Positions 30,934 to 36,840 of a DNA stretch of 36,840 nucleotides are shown here, piece by piece (position 1 is the stretch's first letter; every line of letters begins with the position of its first letter). The notes beneath the pieces are model-generated. The model had not been told where the DNA came from and did no database searches. It was given only the letters and a program-made list of their open reading frames with translations. The stretch is taken from positions 1 through 36,840 of the forward strand of contig CADAPN010000007.1 of NCBI GenBank assembly GCA_902789835.1. The letters run 5' to 3'. This DNA comes from Oscillospiraceae bacterium. GTDB lineage: Bacteria; Bacillota_A; Clostridia; Oscillospirales; Oscillospiraceae. A program made the translations under genes and the position numbers.

Positions 30934-33048
30934 TCATTCAACCATTCCCTTGTCCAGGACGATGATCTCGTCGCAGTCTCTGATCGTGGAAAGTCTGTGG
31001 GCGATGACAATGCAGGTAATTCCGCGGTCCTTGACCGCCTTTACCAGCTCATATTCGGTTTTTGCATCCAGTGCGGACGTCGCCTCATCCATGATGATGA
31101 TGGACGGATCCTGCGCCAGGACGCGCGCGATCTCAATACGCTGGCGCTGTCCGCCGGAGAGGTCCTTGCCGCCCTCGGTGAGCTTTCCGTAGAAGCCGCC
31201 CTCACGCGCCATGATATCGTCATAGATCTGCGCATCCCGCGCTGCCAGGATCATTTCAAAGTCCTCAATGGACTCGTCCCACATTTTGATGTTGTTTGCG
31301 ATGGTATCCTCAAACAGAACGATATCCTGGTCCACCACCGCCACCGAACCGGTAAACACACTGCGGTCAATTTCCGAAATCGGCTTGCCGTCAAAAAGAA
31401 TCTCGCCGCTCCACGGCTGGTACAGCCCGGAAATCAGTTTGGACAGGGTGGACTTGCCGCAGCCGGAGCTGCCGACAAAGGCAACACGGCTTCCGGGCTT
31501 CATGCTCATGGAGAAGTCCTGGATCAGCGGCTTGCCGAGCCGGGAATAACCAAAGGTCACATGCTTGAGCTCCACGCTCCCGGACAGTTTGGAATAGTCC
31601 GCGTTGTCGTCCAGCGGATGGTCGGAAAAGTTCGGGTCAACAGGATACTGCATGACATCTTCCACGCGCTCCATCTGGGTGCGCATTTCCTGGATCGTCT
31701 GTCCGGCCGAGATCAGGGTCATGGCGGGAGACATGAACGAAGTCAGAAACTGCTGGAAAGTCATGATCATACCGAGCGTAAAGTTTCCGTACATAGTGAG
31801 CCACACGCCCACAATCAGAACGGAAGCATCCGCGATGGCGGAAAGCAGGGTCGGTATCATGCCGAGATACTGGTTGATCTTGGCGTATTTTACGTTCTGT
31901 GTGTTGACGGATGCCTGGTATCCGGCCCATTTCTGGAAATAGCCGTTCTCCGCTCCGCTGGCCTTGATGGTTTCCACCATCTGAATGCCGGAAACCGTGG
32001 CCGAGGCCAGCTTTCCGGCATCGCGCATCTGAACGCGGGTGACATTGACGCGCTTTGCCGAAATAATTCTGGATACCAGCAGGTTCAGGGAAATGGTGAG
32101 GATTCCGAGAATGCTGAGCAGTACGCTGTAGCGCACCATGACGACCAGATAGAAGACCATCATGATCGTGTTCAGTGCAAGCGGCGTAAGGGTGTTGACG
32201 AGGGTGCTTGCGATGGAAGCATTCGTTCCCTGACGCTGAAGAATATCTCCGCCCATGCGCTGGGAGAAGAACTCCATCGGCATGCGAAGAATCTTCCACA
32301 TGAAATCGCTGCTTCCGACGATGGCCATCTTTCCGTTCAGCTTCATGTTATAGACGGCCTGAACCCAGGAGGTAATCACCTGCGCTCCGCCCATCAGGGC
32401 AAGAAGTACAAGAAACGGCATCAGAAGCTCTCTGTTCTCTCCGGTCAGGAGACGGTCCATGAAGAACCTGGAGAACAGCGGATTGATGATGCCGAAGAGA
32501 TATCCGATGACAGTGGAAAAGAGTACAAAGGCAACGGCTGCGCCTGCACCCCGAAGCCGGTTTCTGGCAAATGCCAGGGTACTTTTCGGTTTGCCGCCCG
32601 GCTCAAAATCCGGTCCCGGCTTAATCTGGAGGCAAATGCCGGTAAAAGCGCGGCCAAACTCCTCCATCGGAACTTTGACCTCGCCCCTTGCCGGATCATT
32701 GATCCATGCATAATTTCCCTGGAACCCGTCCAGCACCACAAAATGGTTAAAGTTCCAGTGGATGATGCAGGGGTACTGCATGCTGTCTTTCAGGGAGTCG
32801 ATTTCGCAGCGATATCCCTGTGCCTCGAAGCCGTAGCTTCTGGCCGCAATCAGGACATTCTTTGCATTCGATCCGTCGCGAGACACACCGCAGTCCAAGC
32901 GCACCTGTTCCAGCGGAACCCACTTGTCATAATAAGCCATCACCATGGCCAGGGATGCAGCACCGCACTCGAGCGCTTCCATCTGCATCACCACCGGGAC
33001 TTTCGCCCTGCCTTTGGTAACCGGCTCTTTGACCTTCTTCTGACTCAT
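30934..33048 (-). CDS. C39-peptidase-containing ABC transporter (PCAT; NHLM/NHLP-type ABC1)
   Basis: 704 residues. The N-terminal C39 peptidase (about 15-145) keeps its catalytic set: oxyanion Gln22, Cys28 (LECGAASLAM), His102 (NFNHFVVLDG) and Asp118 (INDPARG). It should cut leaders after Gly-Gly while the peptide is exported. A six-helix exporter domain (about 165-460) and an ATPase follow with Walker A GSSGCGKST at 526, signature DLSGGQRQR, Walker B IIIMDEATSALD and switch His in IAHRLST. The protein stops at VLDKGMVE, about 30 residues earlier than its sister ABC2, though all nucleotide motifs are complete. It lies between the HlyD-like gene (12 bases upstream) and ABC2 (17 bases downstream). 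Confidence 0.94.
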   Translation of the reverse strand: MSQKKVKEPVTKGRAKVPVVMQMEALECGAASLAMVMAYYDKWVPLEQVRLDCGVSRDGSNAKNVLIAARSYGFEAQGYRCEIDSLKDSMQYPCIIHWNFNHFVVLDGFQGNYAWINDPARGEVKVPMEEFGRAFTGICLQIKPGPDFEPGGKPKSTLAFARNRLRGAGAAVAFVLFSTVIGYLFGIINPLFSRFFMDRLLTGENRELLMPFLVLLALMGGAQVITSWVQAVYNMKLNGKMAIVGSSDFMWKILRMPMEFFSQRMGGDILQRQGTNASIASTLVNTLTPLALNTIMMVFYLVVMVRYSVLLSILGILTISLNLLVSRIISAKRVNVTRVQMRDAGKLASATVSGIQMVETIKASGAENGYFQKWAGYQASVNTQNVKYAKINQYLGMIPTLLSAIADASVLIVGVWLTMYGNFTLGMIMTFQQFLTSFMSPAMTLISAGQTIQEMRTQMERVEDVMQYPVDPNFSDHPLDDNADYSKLSGSVELKHVTFGYSRLGKPLIQDFSMSMKPGSRVAFVGSSGCGKSTLSKLISGLYQPWSGEILFDGKPISEIDRSVFTGSVAVVDQDIVLFEDTIANNIKMWDESIEDFEMILAARDAQIYDDIMAREGGFYGKLTEGGKDLSGGQRQRIEIARVLAQDPSIIIMDEATSALDAKTEYELVKAVKDRGITCIVIAHRLSTIRDCDEIIVLDKGMVE

Positions 33049-33060
33049 ACTCCCTTACCC

Positions 33061-33477
33061 TCAGTTAAACAGAAGACTGAGCACCTGGGTTTTTCTGTAA
33101 ACCACCTGAACGGAATAGGTTCCGTCGGCAAGGCTCGTCGGTGCCAGAGCAAACATTTCTCCGTCATCCGTGTAGCCGATGCTGCTCACCTGAGCCGACA
33201 CATCCCCGGCTGTCACCGTCATACCGGTCTGCACGCTCTTTGCGATCTGCGCATCTTCAAACATGATCCGCATCGTGCCGTCCTGAACCTGCCCCGTTCC
33301 GGATGCAAAGCTGTCAATTGATGCAACGGAGGCCCAGAGAAGCATACCCGCAAGCAGCAGAATCACCGCGGTAAGCACAAGCCATACCGCGGGATTCGTG
33401 ACGCGCAGATAATCATTCAGCTGTTCCGGAGAGGAGATCTGGTCCAGGCTTTCTTTTCTGAAAATCTGATTATCCAT
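33061..33477 (-). CDS. Very short HlyD-like (NHLM-type) membrane fusion protein
   Basis: 138 residues. The N-terminus FRKESLDQISSPEQLNDYLRVTNPAVW matches the start of HlyD-like proteins of NHLM/NHLP export systems, followed by one membrane helix (about 31-51). After it only a small beta-rich part remains (GTGQVQDGTMRIMFED, TGMTVTAGD, SVQVVYRKTQ), the two halves of a lipoyl/barrel domain joined directly with no coiled-coil hairpin. Usual family members are much longer. In a Gram-positive cell no periplasm needs to be crossed, so a reduced form may still dock with the transporter. It starts 6 bases after the STAS stop. Confidence 0.75.
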   Translation of the reverse strand: MDNQIFRKESLDQISSPEQLNDYLRVTNPAVWLVLTAVILLLAGMLLWASVASIDSFASGTGQVQDGTMRIMFEDAQIAKSVQTGMTVTAGDVSAQVSSIGYTDDGEMFALAPTSLADGTYSVQVVYRKTQVLSLLFN

Positions 33478-33483
33478 CCTGTT

Positions 33484-33783
33484 TTACTCGATCGTCAGGA
33501 TATCGATAAATCCTGTCACTTCAAAGATTTCCTTGATCAGATCACTGACATGAATCACCTTCATGCTGCCCTGTTTCGACATGATCTTCTGGCAAGACAG
33601 CAAAACGCGCAGTCCGGCGGAGGAGATGTACTCCAGCTTCTCAAAGTCCATGATCAGCTCGGTCACATTGTTAATGCTCTCCTTCATCGACTCTTCCAGC
33701 TGGGGAGCCGTGGTGGTGTCCAGTCTTCCCTCGAGGTAGACGGTCAGTTTTGTGTCTTCCAGATTCTTCGTGATATTCAGCAT
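33484..33783 (-). CDS. STAS-domain anti-sigma factor antagonist
   Basis: 99 residues, one STAS domain. The phospho-acceptor region reads LEYISSAGLRVLL, with Ser55 at the position of the SpoIIAA/RsbV phosphoserine. In partner switching the dephosphorylated form binds the anti-sigma kinase and frees its target. The probable partner is the ATPase at 33920-34330. GGAGG precedes the ATG and a good promoter lies at 33827-33856, so this gene heads the export operon. Confidence 0.9.
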   Translation of the reverse strand: MLNITKNLEDTKLTVYLEGRLDTTTAPQLEESMKESINNVTELIMDFEKLEYISSAGLRVLLSCQKIMSKQGSMKVIHVSDLIKEIFEVTGFIDILTIE

Positions 33784-33826
33784 GTCGTTTCCTCCATTTC
33801 TAAAGTTGTCTAAGCAACCACATTAC

Positions 33827-33856
33827 ATTATAACAGTTTATGCGGCAAATGTCCAA
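33827..33856 (-). promoter_or_regulatory. Promoter of the export operon (STAS to LysM)
   Basis: Minus strand TTGGAC (33856-33851), 18-bp spacer, TATAAT (33832-33827), 43 bases upstream of the STAS start. It is the last clear promoter before the terminator at 25603-25650. Two TGTCC words 21 bp apart (33850 and 33871) lie over and upstream of the -35 but are too short to call. Confidence 0.7.
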
Positions 33857-33919
33857 TATCATTTATTCGCTGTCCGCATTTCTATGATGCCTTCTTCCGG
33901 CCCTGCCGGAAAGGGCGTC

Positions 33920-34330
33920 TTATCCGATCCGCTTGCGGATGGTCAGGATATTCTGCCCGTTTTGATACTCATAATCCATATCATCCATGCTTTTTTTCAC
34001 CATAAAGATTCCAAGTCCTCCAATCTCACGCTCCGCAATGGAGAGCGTGACATCCGGATCGTCCTTGGCCAGCGGGTCGTAGGGCACCCCGTGATCCAGG
34101 AAGGTAATCACCGCCGTTTTTGGATTTTCTTCCACTTCCATACGGATGGTGGCGGGACCGGAGTCAGGTGTATATGCATAGCTGGCTATGTTGACAAAGA
34201 TTTCTTCTACCGCAACATCGATCTTCATCTGCATGCCAATGGGACAATCCGCTTCCTCAAGCCGACTGTCAACAAACTGAAGCACCTGATTGAGGTTATC
34301 AAGCTTCGCTTCAACCGTCAGTTCCATCAT
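33920..34330 (-). CDS. Anti-sigma-type serine kinase/ATPase (HATPase_c_2, RsbW/SpoIIAB-like)
   Basis: 136 residues. The GHKL ATPase motifs are present: N-box DVAVEEIFVNIASYAY, G1-type FLDHGVPYDP and G2-type GGLGIFMVKK. Such proteins bind and inhibit a partner (classically a sigma factor) and phosphorylate their STAS antagonist, here probably the one encoded 137 bases downstream. No sigma factor or PP2C phosphatase is in the window, so the target is unknown. GGAGG lies eight bases before the ATG and a consensus-like promoter at 34363-34391. Only a 7-bp hairpin without U-tract (33895-33911) follows, so read-through into STAS is possible. Confidence 0.9.
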   Translation of the reverse strand: MMELTVEAKLDNLNQVLQFVDSRLEEADCPIGMQMKIDVAVEEIFVNIASYAYTPDSGPATIRMEVEENPKTAVITFLDHGVPYDPLAKDDPDVTLSIAEREIGGLGIFMVKKSMDDMDYEYQNGQNILTIRKRIG

Positions 34331-34362
34331 CTAGTTTTCCTCCGATCAGACGTTGTAGAAAG

Positions 34363-34391
34363 ATTATACACTTTCTTTCCAGGCACGTCAA
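34363..34391 (-). promoter_or_regulatory. Sigma-A promoter of the anti-sigma ATPase gene
   Basis: Minus strand TTGACG (34391-34386), 17-bp spacer, TATAAT (34368-34363), 33 bases upstream of the ATG. Confidence 0.85.
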
Positions 34392-34413
34392 TCTGTCTTA
34401 TCCGCGTAATGGC

Positions 34414-34445
34414 AAAAAAGCAGTTCGGTTTCGGAACCGATCCTG
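34414..34445 (-). terminator. Intrinsic terminator after the kinase/regulator pair
   Basis: Minus strand hairpin with stem TCGGTT/AACCGA (34440-34425), extended by CAG/CTG across a small internal loop, then C and six T (34419-34414). It would end transcripts of the kinase/regulator unit before the ATPase promoter. Confidence 0.65.
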
Positions 34446-34487
34446 AAAACAGTTCTGCGCTGCAGGGATAAATTCAGCAGCTTTTTC

Positions 34488-34522
34488 GTTTTAACACAGG
34501 AACTGTCACACAAGTGTCACAC
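34488..34522 (-). promoter_or_regulatory. SARP-spaced direct repeat with a -10-like element
   Basis: Two identical 8-base words, TGTCACAC on the plus strand, at 34504-34511 and 34515-34522. They repeat at 11 bp, i.e. heptamers separated by 4 bp, the layout bound by SARP regulators. On the minus strand (GTGTGACA) the nearer copy is 9 bases from TTAAAA (34494-34489). A transcript starting here would reach the terminator at 34414-34445 after about 65 bases. Confidence 0.4.
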
Positions 34523-34553
34523 GCTCTCGCTCCCTGCCGTCCGTTTGCCGGGT

Positions 34554-35369
34554 TCAGAAAACCCGCGTTTCATAGTTTTGCAGATGCCGGTCCACATTGG
34601 CCTCCGTCAGACTGGCCCAGGAATAAGCGCTCATATATTCTCCGCGGTATTCATTGATGGCCTCGGCGTCTCCGGCAAAGAAGCGATAGAGATCACAGTC
34701 TATAAGCTCCGGAACCACACGCATATTCCCGCTCTTCATTTCCAGAATCTCTCCGATTTCGTATTCCTGGAGGGTGCTGCGCAGGCTGCGGATCACGACA
34801 TCCAACTGCTTCTGCATGGATCGGTCATAGGCGCTGTCCTCCCACAGGATGGCAAAGGCCTCCGTACGCGAAATGCTGCTTCCCCGGCGGTCCACAAGAT
34901 ACGCGAGAAGCTCCTTGGATTTGGAGCGGTTGAAAGACACCGTCTTTCCGTCTACAAACACATCAAAATTGCCGAAGGTCCGAACCTGGATATGGGAGGC
35001 TCGGCGGGTATGCCTTCCGCTCAGGGCATACTCCACTTCAGCCGACAGCTTTTCCCGGCTGATCGGTTTCATGAGATATCCGGAAGCATGCAGCGCAAAA
35101 GCTTCCACCGCATACTGGGTATAACCCGTCAGGAAAATGACGGCGGTATCGGGGTAGCGTTCCTTGATGCGGATGGCAAGGGAGATTCCGTTGATCGCCG
35201 GCATATCGATATCCAGCAGCGCGAGATCAGGCCGATGTGTTTCCAGCCAGTCCAGCGCTTCCACGGATCCGCCAAAGCCCTCCACCTCTTCAAACTGCGG
35301 CAGTTCCCGAATCAACGAAAGACTGAGCTGCAGCACCAGAGGCTCGTCGTCAACACAGATCGCTGTCAT
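34554..35369 (-). CDS. Response regulator with SARP/BTAD-type output domain
   Basis: 271 residues from the ATG at 35369 (AAAGGAG upstream), which overlaps the kinase stop by four bases. The receiver (1-118) is complete: AICVDDE, phospho-acceptor Asp53 (LALLDIDMP), Thr81 and Lys101 (LMKP). A winged helix (about 130-205, FGNFDVFVDGKTVSFNRSKSKE) and a BTAD-like helical tail (CDLYRFFAGD, YRGEYMSAYSW) follow, as in the SARP family. It is paralogous to the regulator at 27401-28210. It forms a two-component pair with the kinase upstream. Its targets may be the export operon and the direct repeat at 34504-34522, 32 bases beyond its stop; this is inference. Confidence 0.88.
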   Translation of the reverse strand: MTAICVDDEPLVLQLSLSLIRELPQFEEVEGFGGSVEALDWLETHRPDLALLDIDMPAINGISLAIRIKERYPDTAVIFLTGYTQYAVEAFALHASGYLMKPISREKLSAEVEYALSGRHTRRASHIQVRTFGNFDVFVDGKTVSFNRSKSKELLAYLVDRRGSSISRTEAFAILWEDSAYDRSMQKQLDVVIRSLRSTLQEYEIGEILEMKSGNMRVVPELIDCDLYRFFAGDAEAINEYRGEYMSAYSWASLTEANVDRHLQNYETRVF

Positions 35370-36619
35370 TCTTTCTCCTTTCTCCGCGGAAGCCGGATGG
35401 TCACCGTGCTCCCCTTGCCCGGTTCGCTCTCGATCTCCAGGCTTCCGCCGCAAAGCACTTCGATACGCTCCCTCACGTTTCGGATTCCGATGTGCATTCC
35501 GCCTGCTTCTTCCGTCCCCTCGGGATCGAAGCCCTTGCCGTTGTCAATCACGGAGATGACAATTTCGTTCTCTTCTCCGCGGGTCATGATCTTTACCGAG
35601 CCGTTGTAGCGGCCCCTTACTCCGTGGCGGATTGCATTCTCTACCATGGGCTGGATGCTGAGCGCGGGCAGTTCGAAGTCATCCTCCTTGATGTCATAGC
35701 TGATATGGATATAGGGAAAGCGCATCATCTCGATATCCGCATAGATTCTGGTGTGTTCCAGTTCCTTCCGGAACGGGATCAGGCTGGACTGGCTGATGGA
35801 GTCAATGTTCATCCGGAGATAGGTGCCGAATTTCTCGGTCGTTTCCGAGGCCTTTTCCGGATCAATTCTGCACAGGGCCTGTATCGTCGAGAGGGTATTG
35901 AACAGAAAATGCGGCTGAATCTGACTCATCATAATCTGAATTCTCTGCTCCGCCTCCAGGGCCTGCTCATGGGCGAATGCGCTTTGCATATGCAGCCAGA
36001 GATAATAGAACAGACAGGAACTGACCACAACAACCGTCAGCCAGCTGATAGGTCCGCTGCCCCCCTGCAGCCAGTCCCAAACCGTTGCCAGCACAAGCAA
36101 TCCGGCATCCAGCAGGAGGATAAAACTTCCGGTCGCATTCCGCTGCAGTGATTTTTTCACGGACTCATAGACAAGCATGGCCAGAAGTCCCGCGCACAAA
36201 ACATGTCCGATGTATCCCAGGGGCCCCATTGCAAAGAGATTCTCTTCCGTAATCCGAAAGGAGATTCCCGAAAACAATGCCGATAAATAGATTGCCGCAT
36301 TGGCCGCGACAAGGCACCACAGGAGCTTTCTGCTTCGGTTCATCTCCAGCGTCTTCAGGTACAGCACAAGAATCACCGGCCGTATGCCGTAGCCGTAAAT
36401 TCCCAGAAGTGTTCTGAGAAGCCTGTCAGGTCTTTCCGTCAGGACGCTGTCCCATCTATCCCGCACAAGCAGGCTGAAAGCCAGCAGGGCGATGAGAAGA
36501 AGAATCCGTTTCTGCTTTTTCTGAAGGTATGAATCCGCGATCACAACGATCACAAGCCCGATCAGCTGCAGAAGCAGCGCCAGTTCCAGCTTTCCGAGCA
36601 ACTGCATATTGGTACTCAT
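35366..36619 (-). CDS. Sensor histidine kinase, LytS/YehU type (His_kinase family)
   Basis: 417 residues from the ATG at 36619; AAAGGA lies 12 bases upstream, a little far, and a GTG 24 codons earlier is less likely. About seven membrane helices fill residues 5-235, with no large extracellular domain, so a membrane-embedded or small signal is likely. A short coiled linker leads to the phospho-acceptor segment SQIQPHFLFNTLSTIQALC and a HATPase domain with QPMVENAIRHG (N-box), DNGKGFDPEG and GIRNVRERIEVLCGG. This class usually pairs with LytTR regulators; here the partner is SARP-like. The pair is translationally coupled. Confidence 0.92.
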   Translation of the reverse strand: MSTNMQLLGKLELALLLQLIGLVIVVIADSYLQKKQKRILLLIALLAFSLLVRDRWDSVLTERPDRLLRTLLGIYGYGIRPVILVLYLKTLEMNRSRKLLWCLVAANAAIYLSALFSGISFRITEENLFAMGPLGYIGHVLCAGLLAMLVYESVKKSLQRNATGSFILLLDAGLLVLATVWDWLQGGSGPISWLTVVVVSSCLFYYLWLHMQSAFAHEQALEAEQRIQIMMSQIQPHFLFNTLSTIQALCRIDPEKASETTEKFGTYLRMNIDSISQSSLIPFRKELEHTRIYADIEMMRFPYIHISYDIKEDDFELPALSIQPMVENAIRHGVRGRYNGSVKIMTRGEENEIVISVIDNGKGFDPEGTEEAGGMHIGIRNVRERIEVLCGGSLEIESEPGKGSTVTIRLPRRKEKE

Positions 36620-36704
36620 GTCAGCGCCGCATCCTTTCCGTCTCCCCGGGATATTCCGTGCAAGGGTTCTTGCTGTCGTCCCGCGAAACACCCCCGTACT
36701 TCGT

Positions 36705-36733
36705 ATTTTATCATTCTCCGGCTGTCAAATCAA
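36705..36733 (-). promoter_or_regulatory. Promoter of the kinase/regulator pair
   Basis: Minus strand TTGATT (36733-36728), 17-bp spacer, TAAAAT (36710-36705), about 85 bases upstream of the kinase start. Confidence 0.6.
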
Positions 36734-36746
36734 TCATATAAAATCA

Positions 36747-36821
36747 AAACCACCGGTTGAACCGGTGGTTTGATCAAGCCCTATAAGGGCTTATCTCCTG
36801 TGGTCGCCCCCTTAAGGGGGC
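36747..36821. repeat. Cluster of three palindromes at the window edge, possible IS200/IS605-type end
   Basis: AAACCACCGG/CCGGTGGTTT (36747-36771, loop TTGAA), AAGCCC/GGGCTT (36776-36792) and the perfect GCCCCCTTAAGGGGGC (36806-36821) follow one another. Closely packed subterminal hairpins of this kind are found at the ends of IS200/IS605 elements. No transposase is visible because the window ends, so an ordinary terminator of a gene to the right is an equal alternative. Confidence 0.4.
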
Positions 36822-36840
36822 ATTGAAAAAGTCTGACAAC

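Noticed and set aside
30997..33321. Long open frame (774 codons) on the plus strand opposite the C39 transporter
   Set aside because: It mirrors the transporter and HlyD-like genes, is rich in His/Gln/Arg as antisense frames of GC-rich genes are, has no ribosome binding site and matches no family.
33895..33911. Terminator between the anti-sigma ATPase and STAS genes
   Set aside because: The stem TTCCGGC/GCCGGAA is only 7 bp and no T-run follows on the minus strand, so read-through is as likely.

Overview
The window looks like chromosomal DNA of a Gram-positive anaerobe of the class Clostridia, probably a moderately GC-rich gut-type lineage. Signs of this are an NfnA-type ferredoxin:NADP+ oxidoreductase subunit, the IspH-ribosomal protein S1 fusion typical of Clostridia, the conserved run scpA-scpB-ytfI-ytfJ-rluB-cmk-ispH/rpsA, a GerW/YtfJ spore-type protein, sigma-A promoters with 17-bp spacers, and AGGAGG-type ribosome binding sites. 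No phage genes or CRISPR array were seen. The only hint of a mobile element is a cluster of palindromes at the extreme right edge.

Layout. 1-2.7 kb (minus): start of nfnB, nfnA, a membrane-anchored DUF4015 protein and rpiB. 2.8-5.4 kb: a TPR-like membrane protein (+), a small S1-domain protein (-) and a cupin (+). 5.4-9.5 kb (minus): a substrate-binding lipoprotein that appears circularly permuted, a beta-lactamase-fold serine hydrolase, RlmI, a GNAT acetyltransferase and tRNA-Gly(CCC). 9.6-12.3 kb (+): a 10-TM metal exporter followed by a membrane protein joining a degenerate DnaQ-like exonuclease domain to an SH3b domain. 12.4-20.8 kb (minus): a long housekeeping operon from a site-2 protease to the IspH-S1 fusion. 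20.9-25.1 kb (minus): a four-gene envelope operon resembling B. subtilis ydjI-ydjG-ydjH plus a lipoprotein. 25.3-25.6 kb (+): secG.

25.6-36.7 kb (minus) is the most distinctive part: a dedicated peptide-export locus. In transcription order it has a LytS-type histidine kinase, a response regulator with a SARP-like output domain, an anti-sigma-type ATPase, a STAS protein, a very short HlyD-like protein, a C39-peptidase ABC transporter, a second ABC transporter without peptidase, an unrecognised protein, a second SARP-like regulator, a multi-TM DUF218 protein, and last a 74-residue LysM protein whose first 19 residues match a double-glycine leader. My inference is that the C39 domain cleaves this leader and the transporter pair releases a 55-residue single-LysM peptide to the cell wall, under two-component and partner-switching control. 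No such cargo is proven here; the leader match, the gene order and intact C39 catalytic residues are the evidence.

Weaker but checkable oddities are a SARP-spaced direct repeat upstream of the anti-sigma gene, an internal ribosome binding site at the IspH/S1 junction, a 22-bp dyad in the leader of the S1-domain gene, and a reading-frame problem in the serine hydrolase signal peptide.
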